Shown here one piece after another: positions 13,799-21,430 of a stretch of DNA of 64,000 nt. The notes below the pieces were generated by a model. That model was not told where the DNA came from. It made no database searches and saw only the letters and a program-made list of their open reading frames with translations. Each line of letters starts with the position of its first letter. The first letter of the stretch is position 1. The translations under genes were made by a program, and so were the position numbers. This DNA comes from JAHEJV01 sp964653555 (GTDB lineage Bacteria > Myxococcota_A > UBA9160 > SMWR01), in contig CAZZFT010000001.1 in the NCBI GenBank assembly GCA_964653555.1, positions 1-64,000 on the forward strand, in the 5' to 3' direction.

Positions 13799-15394
13799 TC
13801 ACGCGGGAGCCCGCACCAGACGGCGCACGATTCCGGAGTCGCCGTCGAGCTCGACCCAATCGCCCGTGCGGAGCCGATGGGTGGCGTCGCCGGCATTGAC
13901 CACCGCAGGCACGCCCAGCTCCCGCGCGACGATCGCCCCGTGGCTGATCGCGCTGCCGATGTCGATCACCACGCCCGCGGCGATCACGAACAGGGCCGCC
14001 CAGCTGGGGTCGGTGGTTTCGCAGATGAGGATCTCGCCCGGCTCGAGCTTGGCGGTGGTCGGGTCGATGACCACCCGGGCCCGACCCCGCACCAGACCGC
14101 CGCCGGCTCCCAGGCCATAGAACTCGATCGGCTCTGTCGCGTCGTGGACCGGGCCGCGGGGAAGGGGTTCGGGCACGCCGGTCCAGGTCGCCGGCAGCGT
14201 GAGCCGCCGGTACTCGTCGTAGCGGCCGCGCCGGTACGTCACCGCCGCGCGCAGGTCGAGAGGCCGCGGGTCCAGCAGCTCCGCGAGCGTCGCGAAGAAC
14301 ACGTCGTCGGGCGCGTCGAGGGTACCTTGCGACGCCAGGATCTCACCGAGACGGCGCGCCGCAGCGCGCGCCACGTCGGCCGCCTGGAGGTAGCTGGCCT
14401 TGCCGCGCTCGCGGCGCGGGACGAGCCACCCGGCGAGGGCCAGAGCGGTGCGCGCCCCCGGCCGGACGCGGGAGGGCAGGGCGGCCAGCAGCCGCCGGCG
14501 CGCGTCGGTGCCTCGCGCGTGCTGCCGGCGGCTCGCCTCGAGCGGGCTCTTCGAGGTCTCCAGGCTCGCGAAGGTGCGCAGCAGCTCCGCCAGGGGCGCG
14601 GGGTCTTCCCGCCACGTGTGGGTGGAGAGCTGTCCCTCGACCGGACCGTGGAAGCCGAAGTCCGCGACGAAGCTCTCGAGGGGCTCGACGCCGCGGGCCA
14701 CCTGCCACATGCGGCGAGCCATGTCGGCCTCTTCGACGGAGCCGAATCCCGCTAGAGCCCGGGCCGCCAGGTCGGTCTCGCCGACGCGCGCCCCGAACCG
14801 GCGCACCTGGTCGAAGACGCCGGCCGCTGCCATCGACACCACCGTGTGTGCTCTCATCACCTCGCGGTGACGATCGCCGGCCTGGCGCAGGAGGTCTCGC
14901 GCAGACTCGGCGCTCGCGCCCGCGGCGCGCCCGATCGAGCGGCGCCACCACTCATCGGTGTCGGAGCGCAGGCGGTCGATCCTACGGGGCGCCCGCGCGA
15001 GGGCCAAGGGGGCGCGCGCGGCGATCGCGGGATAGCGGCGGCGGGTGGGTCGGCGGTCGGCGTCGGGACGCACGCTGCCCAGCACCTGACGCTCGATGTC
15101 GTCGGCGCTCACTCCCGGGGTGCGATCGGCGACCTGCCTCAGCGTGTCGACGTTCGAGGCCGCGCGTCCGAAGAAGATCGCCATGTGACGCTCCTCGACG
15201 CGCGCACGCATCGCCACCTCGCCGCGGGCGAACAGGCCCATGTCGAAGAAGGCGAGCCGACAGGCTGTCTCCGTGGCCTCGAAGAAGTAGGTCCAGGAGA
15301 GCGGTGTGCTGACCCCCGGGAAGGCCTCGGCCACGTTCCCGGAGGACCAGGCGACGTGGGGATCACACACGGGGGTGTGGATCGGGTCGATCAC
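13799..15394 (-). CDS. PEP-utilising mobile-domain protein lacking an ATP-grasp domain
   Basis: A 531-residue protein. Its last 100 residues form the phosphohistidine 'mobile' domain of PEP synthase, PPDK and rifampicin phosphotransferase: AISHGAIVARELGVPAV, with the phosphorylatable His at 485. The first 400 residues are helical and Arg-rich. I see no N-terminal ATP-grasp (PPDK_N) motif, so the protein cannot be a complete dikinase alone. It may work with a separate kinase subunit or have changed function. The GTG start at 15394 overlaps the TGA of the upstream SDR gene (GTGA), which indicates translational coupling. The frame stays open upstream but only in the shadow of that SDR. Confidence 0.78.
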   Translation of the reverse strand: MIDPIHTPVCDPHVAWSSGNVAEAFPGVSTPLSWTYFFEATETACRLAFFDMGLFARGEVAMRARVEERHMAIFFGRAASNVDTLRQVADRTPGVSADDIERQVLGSVRPDADRRPTRRRYPAIAARAPLALARAPRRIDRLRSDTDEWWRRSIGRAAGASAESARDLLRQAGDRHREVMRAHTVVSMAAAGVFDQVRRFGARVGETDLAARALAGFGSVEEADMARRMWQVARGVEPLESFVADFGFHGPVEGQLSTHTWREDPAPLAELLRTFASLETSKSPLEASRRQHARGTDARRRLLAALPSRVRPGARTALALAGWLVPRRERGKASYLQAADVARAAARRLGEILASQGTLDAPDDVFFATLAELLDPRPLDLRAAVTYRRGRYDEYRRLTLPATWTGVPEPLPRGPVHDATEPIEFYGLGAGGGLVRGRARVVIDPTTAKLEPGEILICETTDPSWAALFVIAAGVVIDIGSAISHGAIVARELGVPAVVNAGDATHRLRTGDWVELDGDSGIVRRLVRAPA

Positions 15395-16182
15395 GGAGTC
15401 TTCTTCTTGAAGAGCAGGTTCCCGAACATGGCGAAGTGGCCGGTCGTCATGCCCCCGTCCACCGAGATCACCTGTCCCGTGATGAAGCGGGCGCCGTCGC
15501 TGGCGAGCCAGGCGACCAGCTCGGCGACCTCCTCGACGCGGCCTAGGCGGCCCATCGGCGTCATCCCTTCCATGAATTCCCACATCTCGGGCGTCACCAT
15601 CGACTCGGCGAGCTCCGTGTGCAGAAGACCCGGCTCGATCACGTTGCAGCGCACGCGGCGCGCCGCGAGCTCGAGCGCCGCTACGCGCGTGATCATCTCC
15701 AGCGCGGCCTTGGCGGTGATGTAGGCGGCGATCAGGGGCGTTGGCTCCTTCGCCGTGGTGGAGCTGATGTTCAGGATCACTCCGTCACCGCGCGCCGCCA
15801 TCCCCGCACCGAACCCCTGCATGAGACGGCACGCCGCCCAGAAGCCGACCTCGAGCGTCCGCTCGAACTCCGCGCGCGGAGTCTCGAGGAACGGCATCAT
15901 GCGCTCCTCGGCGGCCGCGTTGTTGACCAGCACGTCGATGCGGCCCGCCGTCGCGATCAGGTCCTCGACGCGGGTCGGGTCCGTGAGATCGGCGGGCAGG
16001 GGACGCGCGCGATCGCCCGCCTCGGCAATCTCCTGCGCGACCCGCCGGAGGGCGTCCTCCCCGCGAGCGACGAGGATCACATCCGCGCCCGCAGCGGCGA
16101 GGCGCCGCGCGATCGCTCGGCCGATCCCCCGGCTCGCGCCCGTGACCAGCGCAACCTTGTCCGCCAGCATCCGATCGCCCAT
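15391..16182 (-). CDS. SDR family oxidoreductase
   Basis: Classical SDR of 263 residues, FabG-like. TGASRGIG is at 14-21, then a VNNAA motif, and YITAK is the catalytic Tyr/Lys pair. The C-terminus ITGQVISVDGG is typical of the classical family. The usual NNAG is NNAA. The start may be 16182 or the ATG at 16170 (MLADKVALVT). It is the first gene of a leftward pair with the PEP-mobile-domain gene, and is divergent from a SnoaL-like gene across a regulatory gap. Confidence 0.9.
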   Translation of the reverse strand: MGDRMLADKVALVTGASRGIGRAIARRLAAAGADVILVARGEDALRRVAQEIAEAGDRARPLPADLTDPTRVEDLIATAGRIDVLVNNAAAEERMMPFLETPRAEFERTLEVGFWAACRLMQGFGAGMAARGDGVILNISSTTAKEPTPLIAAYITAKAALEMITRVAALELAARRVRCNVIEPGLLHTELAESMVTPEMWEFMEGMTPMGRLGRVEEVAELVAWLASDGARFITGQVISVDGGMTTGHFAMFGNLLFKKKTP

Positions 16183-16229
16183 GCGCTGCTTCCCAGCCCG
16201 GGACGCCGGCTTCGCCCGCGCCCGGGCCG

Positions 16230-16253
16230 TTTATGTTACATACGTGCCGATTC
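16230..16253. promoter_or_regulatory. Island palindromic element, copy 2 (weak)
   Basis: In the divergent gap between the SDR (16182) and SnoaL-like (16346) genes. It reads TTTATGTTAC, four bases, then GTGCCGATT. The left arm fits the element well; the spacer is shorter and the right arm pairs poorly (3 of 9). Confidence 0.3.
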
Positions 16254-16345
16254 GAAAGCGATCGGGAAGTGCGGGCGGGGCATGGGCCGACCCCGGCTTC
16301 CGGCGAGGCCACCCAGCCGGGCTGGGCAGCGGGAGAGGGGGAGCG

Positions 16346-16780
16346 ATGGACACGCGAGACCAGCTCGAGATTCGCGAGGTCCTGGCGCGATACGGATTCG
16401 TCGTCGACGACCGCGACTGGGGTGGCTTCGAGCAGGTCTTCACGGAGGATGGCGAGTGCGATCTCACCGCCTGGCAAGTGCCCCTGATGCGCGGTCTGGA
16501 CGCGATCCGCGAGACCTACGCGGACATCCAGCACCCCGAGGCCCATTGCACGATGAACGTGATCGTGACCGAGACCTCGCCCGACACGGCGCGCGTGCGC
16601 AGCAAGATCCTGGCCGTGAGACCGGATCGGCGCGTGGAGACGGCCGAATACCACGACGAGGTGCGGCGCACGGCTGCGGGCTGGCGCATCGCCCGACGGA
16701 TCGTCGTGCCGAAGCTCTCGACCGACTCCTGGGATGTCTCCAAAGGTCAGGCGCCTGAATCCGCCGGATCGGACCGCTAG
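16346..16780 (+). CDS. SnoaL-like / NTF2-superfamily protein
   Basis: A 144-residue SnoaL-like protein with the characteristic start (LEIREVLARYGFVVDDRDW) and end (EVRRTAAGWRIARRIVV). HPEAHCTMN contains the His usually near the pocket. The start follows GGAGAGGGGGAG. The gene is divergent from the SDR/PEP-domain pair. Its TAG stop overlaps that of the convergent LLM gene on a shared CTAG. Confidence 0.85.
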   Translation: MDTRDQLEIREVLARYGFVVDDRDWGGFEQVFTEDGECDLTAWQVPLMRGLDAIRETYADIQHPEAHCTMNVIVTETSPDTARVRSKILAVRPDRRVETAEYHDEVRRTAAGWRIARRIVVPKLSTDSWDVSKGQAPESAGSDR

Positions 16781-17850
16781 GGCCCGGCGGTCCCGCCGTC
16801 GGAGGGCGGGCTGCCGGCTCGACGGAAGTGCGGAATCACCTCGCTGGCGAAGAGTTCGAGGTGCTCGTCCATCCGGCGGGTGGGGAAGCCGGGGGGCACC
16901 GTCCAGGAGAAGTACCGCTCGACGGGATTGTGCTCGAGGTAGCGACGCAGAGTGTGCACGCCCTCGGCGGGGGTCACGACCTTGAGCAGCCCGGAGGCCT
17001 CCAGGCTCCGCTCGTCGACGACGTCCGGCAGCGGTCGCTGGCCCGCCTCGGACAGCCAGCGGTTGTAGGAGCGCAGCTGGTAGATGGCGTGAGGCGCCAG
17101 CTCGCGCCACGTGCGCTCGGGATCCCGCGAGACGAACAGCCACATGTGCCCGCCCGCGAGCCGGCCCGAGCCGGGATCCCGGTCGGCCGCCGCCAGGGCC
17201 TCGCGATAGACCTCGATCTGGGCCTTCATCGGTCCGGTTCCGACGTAGCCGTCTCCGAGCCGTGCCGCGCGACGCGGACCGGCCTTCGCGAAGCCGCCGA
17301 CCCAGATCGGGGGACGGGGCTCCTGAACCGGACGCGGCACGAGCTTCACGCCGTCCAGACGATGGTGGCGTCCGTGGAAGCCGAGAGTCTCGCCCTCCCA
17401 GAGGCGCCGGATGATTTGGAGTCCCTCGTCGGTACGGCTGCCCCGCTCGCTGCGGGGCACTCCCAGACCGTCGAACTCGCAAGGGCGGTAGCCGACGCCG
17501 ACACCGAGCTCGAAGCGTCCGCCGGAGAGAATGTCGACGGTGGCGCCGTCCTCGGCGACCCGCACGGGATGGTGCAGTGGGAGCAACAGAACCGCCGTGC
17601 CGATGCGGATCCGCTCGGTGCGGGCGGCGACGGCAGCGGCCAGCGGGAGGGTCGAGGGTGCGTGACCGTCCTCGCAGAAGTGGTGCTCGGTGAGCCAGAC
17701 ATCGTCGTAGCCGATGCTCTCCGCCCAGCGGATCTGGTCCAGCATGTCGGCGTAGAGGCGCTGGAAGGGCTGGTGCCACTCGGAGGGGTTGCGCAGCGAG
17801 TACCAGAGTCCGAAGCGGAGCGGGCGTTGCGCGCGGAGCACCTCGGTCAC
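16777..17850 (-). CDS. LLM-class flavin-dependent oxidoreductase 1
   Basis: Bacterial luciferase-like TIM-barrel oxidoreductase of 357 residues. Family blocks: VWLTEHHFCEDG, RIRIGTAVLLLPLHHPVRVAED, GGRFELGVGVGYRPCEF and PIWVGGFAKAGPRRAARLGDG. Members use FMN or F420 for hydroxylation, Baeyer-Villiger-like oxidation or hydride transfer. The GTG at 17850 follows GGGAGGG. It lies upstream of no clear reductase partner. It is convergent with a SnoaL-like gene, sharing CTAG at the stops. It is most like the copies at 23874 and 35252. Confidence 0.9.
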   Translation of the reverse strand: MTEVLRAQRPLRFGLWYSLRNPSEWHQPFQRLYADMLDQIRWAESIGYDDVWLTEHHFCEDGHAPSTLPLAAAVAARTERIRIGTAVLLLPLHHPVRVAEDGATVDILSGGRFELGVGVGYRPCEFDGLGVPRSERGSRTDEGLQIIRRLWEGETLGFHGRHHRLDGVKLVPRPVQEPRPPIWVGGFAKAGPRRAARLGDGYVGTGPMKAQIEVYREALAAADRDPGSGRLAGGHMWLFVSRDPERTWRELAPHAIYQLRSYNRWLSEAGQRPLPDVVDERSLEASGLLKVVTPAEGVHTLRRYLEHNPVERYFSWTVPPGFPTRRMDEHLELFASEVIPHFRRAGSPPSDGGTAGP

Positions 17851-17928
17851 GGTCCCTCCCCTCGGCTCCGTCGGGCTGCCCACTCCTGGCGCCGGCCGAT
17901 TCCCGGCGTCGTGCGCGCGCCGCGCCGC

Positions 17929-18738
17929 TCAGGCGTGGCGCGCGAGCCAGTCGCGGAGGATCCCGATGTAGCGCTCGGGGTGATCGACGGTGACCGAGTG
18001 GCTCACTCCGTCGATCTCCCCGTACTCCGCGCGCGGGACCGCCGCCGCCAGCTGCTGCGCGTGCTTGCGCGGGACCAGCAGGTCGGCGGTTCCCCACAGC
18101 GCCAGCAGCGGGACCTGGATCCGACCCAGCTCTTCGTCCGAGAGCGAGTGGTTCAGATCGACGTCGACCTGACGGAGGAAGGCATCGCGGTCGAAGGTCG
18201 CCGCGAGACCCTTGCCGACCAGGTCGATCTGCTCGCCCATCGCCTCGAGCGTCTCGTTCGAGAAGGACATGAACGACATCAGCTTGAACTGCATCTCCCA
18301 GCCGCAGGTCTGGACCAGCTCCTTCCAGAACCCGAACTGGCGGCGCAGGTGCTCGTCGACGCGTGCCCAGCACGAGGCCGTGCTCAGCGAGATCAGCCGC
18401 TCGGGATGGCGGAGCGCGATCTGCAGCGCCACGCAGCCGCCGAGAGAGAATCCGGCCGCCTGGACGCGGTCCACGTCGAAGGCGTCGAGGACCGCGACCG
18501 CGTCGTCGGCGATCCGGGCGCTGTCGTAGGGAACCTTCGCGCGCTCGGCGTCCCCGACGTCGCGGGAGTCGAAGGTGAAGATCCGATACCGGTCTGCGAG
18601 CCCCATCACCGTCGGGCTCCACATCGAGCGTGGCATGGTCGTCCCGGCGATCAACAGGACGGGCGGTCCGCCGGGATTGCCCGACTCCTCGCCCACGATG
18701 CGAAGCCCGTCCGAGGTCGTGACCTCCACGATTGCCAT
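17929..18738 (-). CDS. Alpha/beta hydrolase
   Basis: A 269-residue alpha/beta-fold hydrolase with the catalytic triad Ser98 (GFSLGG), Asp219 (WGTADLLVP) and His247 (GVSHSV). The lid region is Met- and Phe-rich (FKLMSFMSFSNET), which suggests a hydrophobic substrate. It could be an esterase, a lactonase or a C-C bond hydrolase of the meta-cleavage type; the sequence does not decide. It sits in a leftward run with LLM 1 downstream and an SDR and a crotonase upstream. Confidence 0.88.
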   Translation of the reverse strand: MAIVEVTTSDGLRIVGEESGNPGGPPVLLIAGTTMPRSMWSPTVMGLADRYRIFTFDSRDVGDAERAKVPYDSARIADDAVAVLDAFDVDRVQAAGFSLGGCVALQIALRHPERLISLSTASCWARVDEHLRRQFGFWKELVQTCGWEMQFKLMSFMSFSNETLEAMGEQIDLVGKGLAATFDRDAFLRQVDVDLNHSLSDEELGRIQVPLLALWGTADLLVPRKHAQQLAAAVPRAEYGEIDGVSHSVTVDHPERYIGILRDWLARHA

Positions 18739-18773
18739 CTTTCATCCTCCCGATCCTTCGAGCGGAAGCCGCT

Positions 18774-19550
18774 TCAGAGGATCTCGAGCTTACGTCCGGC
18801 GAGCATCCCGCCGTCTACCACGTGTGCTTCGCCCGTCACGAAGGCCGCGTCGTCCGAGGCCAGGTAGGCGATCGACCCGGCGATCTCTTCGGGGACCGCG
18901 TTGCGGCCGAGCGGATGGACTGAGCGGCCCGACTCGAGCACCTTCGCGCCCATCTCGGGGCCGACGATCGCATCCATGAAGCGCGTCACCACGCCGCCGG
19001 GACACACGGCGTTCACGCGCACGGTCGGTGCGAACTCCATCGCCGCCGATCGCGTCATCGAGACCACGGCTCCCTTCGTGCCGGAGTAGAGCACGTCCAT
19101 CGGCGTCCCCAGCAGGGCGGCCACCGAAGCCACGTTCACGATCGCGCCACCCCCCGTCTCGATCATTCGGGGAGCGGCGACGGCCATGCCGTAGAGGACG
19201 CCCTTCACGTTGATGGCGAGCAGCCGGTCGATGGTCTCCTCGTCCAGCGCGGCGAGGGGCGAGAAGACGCCGACGCCGGCGTTGTTCACGAGAACGTGGA
19301 AGCCGCCCAGCTCGCGGGCCGCGCGCTCGATCAGCGCCTCGACGTCGGAACGCACCGCGACGTTCGCAGGTACCGCGATCGCGCGGCCACCGGCCTCCTC
19401 GATCGAGGCGGCGACGTCCTTCGCGCGGCCTTCGTCAACGTCGGACACGGCCACCCGGGCGCCTTCGGCCGCCAGACGCCGCGCCGACGCGGCGCCGATT
19501 CCCGAGCCCGCCCCCGTGATCACGGCCACGCGACCTTCGAAACGCATCAT
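18774..19550 (-). CDS. SDR family oxidoreductase
   Basis: Classical SDR of 258 residues. TGAGSGIG near residue 12, VNNAG near 90, then YSGTK as the catalytic Tyr/Lys. The C-terminus FVTGEAHVVDGG is typical. Asp37/Asp39 after strand 2 (VSDVDEG) suggests NAD(H). It belongs to a leftward group: crotonase, this SDR, alpha/beta hydrolase, LLM 1. The 34-35 base spacings suggest one transcript. Confidence 0.9.
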   Translation of the reverse strand: MMRFEGRVAVITGAGSGIGAASARRLAAEGARVAVSDVDEGRAKDVAASIEEAGGRAIAVPANVAVRSDVEALIERAARELGGFHVLVNNAGVGVFSPLAALDEETIDRLLAINVKGVLYGMAVAAPRMIETGGGAIVNVASVAALLGTPMDVLYSGTKGAVVSMTRSAAMEFAPTVRVNAVCPGGVVTRFMDAIVGPEMGAKVLESGRSVHPLGRNAVPEEIAGSIAYLASDDAAFVTGEAHVVDGGMLAGRKLEIL

Positions 19551-19584
19551 GGCGGACTCCTGCAGCGAGAGCCGCGGTCGCGAC

Positions 19585-20376
19585 TCAGCGGCCTTGGTAG
19601 TGGGGGGCTCGCTTCTCCTTGAAGGCGGCGATCGCCTCGAGGAGATCGTCGGAGCCCAGGGAGATGATCTCCTGGGTGAAGGACAGGTCCAGCACCTCGC
19701 TGGCGCGGTGCTGGAGCACCCGGTTCAAGGCCCGCTTGGTGCCCTGCACCGCGAGGGGCGGGAGCGCCGCGATCCGCTCGGCGAGGGCGCGCGCCACCGG
19801 CAGCGCGTCCTCGGGGTGCTCGACCAGGTCCGTGACCATTCCCCACTGGTGGGCGAGATCGGCCGGCACCGGGTCGCCAGTCAGCAGGTGGCGCTTCGCG
19901 ACCAGCATGCCCGCCGAGGAGGGCCATGCGAAGCATCCGCCGTCTCCGGCGACGAGTCCGATCGCCACGTGGGGATCGGAGATACGGGCGGAGCGCGCAG
20001 CGACGACGGCGTCGCACGAGAGCACGATCGATGCGGCCAGGCCGATCGCGTCGCCATGAAGCGCGACGACGATCGGCTGGGGGAGGTCGAGGAGCGCCCC
20101 GACGAGCTCGCGGCCGTCGTCGGTGATGCGCAGCCGGTTCGCGACGCTCCGGTGGCACTCCTCCATCAGCTCGAAGTCGCCCCCGGCCGAGAACACCTTG
20201 CCCGTCGAGGCCAGCACGATCGCGCGCAGATCCCGCTGGCCGCGCAGGTCGCGGAGGACCGCGGTGAACTCGACGTGGGCGGCTGCGTCGAAGCGGTTGA
20301 GCAGCTGGGGCCGGGTCAGCGTGAGCTCGGCGATGTCGTCTCGCCGCTCGATCGAGAAGCACCGGTACGCGGGCAT
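19585..20376 (-). CDS. Enoyl-CoA hydratase/isomerase-family protein (atypical crotonase)
   Basis: Crotonase-fold protein of 263 residues with the oxyanion-hole segment STGKVFSAGGDFELM and GLVAGDGGCFAWP. By eye, both glutamates of classical hydratases are replaced: the G-x-G-x-E helix reads GDAIGLAASIVL, and PEI is replaced by DPHVAIG. It may be an isomerase, a hydrolase or a hydratase variant. The chosen ATG (20376) matches the usual N-terminus. It has no ribosome binding site, and CATAAT, a good -10, ends seven bases before it, so the mRNA may be leaderless. It heads a leftward gene group. Confidence 0.82.
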   Translation of the reverse strand: MPAYRCFSIERRDDIAELTLTRPQLLNRFDAAAHVEFTAVLRDLRGQRDLRAIVLASTGKVFSAGGDFELMEECHRSVANRLRITDDGRELVGALLDLPQPIVVALHGDAIGLAASIVLSCDAVVAARSARISDPHVAIGLVAGDGGCFAWPSSAGMLVAKRHLLTGDPVPADLAHQWGMVTDLVEHPEDALPVARALAERIAALPPLAVQGTKRALNRVLQHRASEVLDLSFTQEIISLGSDDLLEAIAAFKEKRAPHYQGR

Positions 20377-20382
20377 GCAGCG

Positions 20383-20409
20383 AATTATGCAACTCAGCGC
20401 ACGAAATTT
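20383..20409. promoter_or_regulatory. Island palindromic element, copy 3
   Basis: It reads AATTATGCAAC, five bases, then GCACGAAATTT, directly upstream of the crotonase start. The outer arms (AATTAT and AAATTT) are nearly symmetric; the inner bases pair poorly. Read leftward, the left arm is CATAAT, a -10 box at the right distance for a leaderless start. Confidence 0.45.
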
Positions 20410-20458
20410 CCAGCACCGGCGTTGGGAGGCGGTGGGGACCCGGATCCGGGGCCGCGGG

Positions 20459-21337
20459 TCAGCGAAGCGCCTCGGGGAGAGCGCTCGCGTCGAGCAGCTG
20501 ATCGAACAGGCCTTCCTCACGGGCCTCCTTCTCGATCAAGCGAGCGGTGAGGGCCTGGATCTGGAGCATCGTGCGGGCGTGCTCGCGCAGCTTCTTGCGG
20601 TCGGCGGCGCGCGTGTCGTTCAGGGCGCGGGTCAGCCAGGTGTGCGCCTGGTCGGCCGCCCGCTGGGCGATCGCGCTCACGCGCAACAGGATGTCCTGGA
20701 CCGCGGGATGATCGGTCCGGAAGGCGTGGATTCCCATCCACGACCCCTGGTTGAAGACGAGCTGGTCCACCAGGAACTCGTTCCAGGAGCTGTCGGCGCG
20801 CAGCGCGCCGAGCAGCGCCGTGAGGGCGCCGTGGCTCGACGGAGGACCGCGCCGTGTGCTCGCGAGCTGCTTCGCGAGTGACGTCACGAGCTCGTGGCGA
20901 TCCGCCGCATCGCGGATCAGGTGGCTCTTCCACTCGGGATCGGCGACCTCGGACGCCATTCGCAGCACCGCGTCGCGCGCGGCGCTCTGGAGCTCGTCGA
21001 TCAGCGAGAGCATGTACAGCTCTTCCTCGTTCGCGCCCGCCAGATCGCGAACCGGCTCCTGGAGAACGATCGCCCGACTCCTCCCCGGCTCGCGCCGCAG
21101 ATAGCCCTTGCGCTCCAGGGTCTTCAGCATGCGATGCGCGCCGGAGGGCGAGCCGAGGCGGCACGCCCCGGCGAGCTCCTCGGTGGTGGGTGCGAAGCCG
21201 TGCTCGTCGATGTGCTTGCGCAGGTAGGTCAGCACGTCCGCCTGGCGGGCGGTGAGCGACCCGCCCGGGCGCTCGGCACGTCGCGAGCGGGATTCTCCGC
21301 GGGCCTCGGCCTTTCGAGTTGATTTATGGGAAATCAT
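20459..21337 (-). CDS. LexA-type winged-helix DNA-binding domain fused to an unrecognised helical domain
   Basis: A 292-residue putative regulator. Residues 28-90 match the LexA DNA-binding domain closely (LTARQADVLTYLRKHIDEHG, then APTTEELA and LKTLERKGYLRR). LexA itself continues into a Ser/Lys self-cleaving peptidase domain, and that is absent. Instead residues 100-292 are alpha-helical with conserved-looking acidic, His and Trp positions (DPEWKSHLIRDAADRHELV; WNEFLVDQLVFNQGSW). I do not recognise this domain; a ferritin-like bundle is only a guess. The ATG has no ribosome binding site, and TATTTT lies six bases upstream, so the mRNA may be leaderless. It is divergent from two LLM genes, with a palindrome over its start. 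Confidence 0.75.
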   Translation of the reverse strand: MISHKSTRKAEARGESRSRRAERPGGSLTARQADVLTYLRKHIDEHGFAPTTEELAGACRLGSPSGAHRMLKTLERKGYLRREPGRSRAIVLQEPVRDLAGANEEELYMLSLIDELQSAARDAVLRMASEVADPEWKSHLIRDAADRHELVTSLAKQLASTRRGPPSSHGALTALLGALRADSSWNEFLVDQLVFNQGSWMGIHAFRTDHPAVQDILLRVSAIAQRAADQAHTWLTRALNDTRAADRKKLREHARTMLQIQALTARLIEKEAREEGLFDQLLDASALPEALR

Positions 21338-21348
21338 TTCACTAAAAT
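21322..21348. promoter_or_regulatory. 27-bp palindrome between LexA-type regulator and LLM genes (island element, copy 4)
   Basis: Inverted repeat with 13-base arms around C21335, 10 of 13 positions paired. The innermost five pairs are perfect (GAAAT-C-ATTTC) and the outer ends are ATTTAT and TAAAAT. It overlaps the start codon of the leftward regulator and lies about 85 bases before LLM 2. A second AT-rich stretch (CTTATGTGAAATTTTATAC, from 21364) with a possible -10 for LLM 2 follows. Autoregulation by the LexA-type protein is the simplest reading. Confidence 0.55.
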
Positions 21349-21430
21349 ACCGAAGATCGATAGCTTATGTGAAATTTTATACATGTGCCACGCCGGGTCG
21401 TCCCGGCCTCGCCAGGAGGATGCGCACGCG

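Noticed and set aside
15785..18745. A 986-residue leftward frame spanning several genes
   Set aside because: Low-complexity Arg-rich translation that overlaps an SDR, an LLM and a hydrolase gene with clear motifs in other frames.
21364..21389. Second AT-rich stretch downstream of the 27-bp palindrome as another copy of the island element
   Set aside because: The left half fits (CTTATGTGA) but there is no matching right arm; more likely the core promoter of LLM 2.
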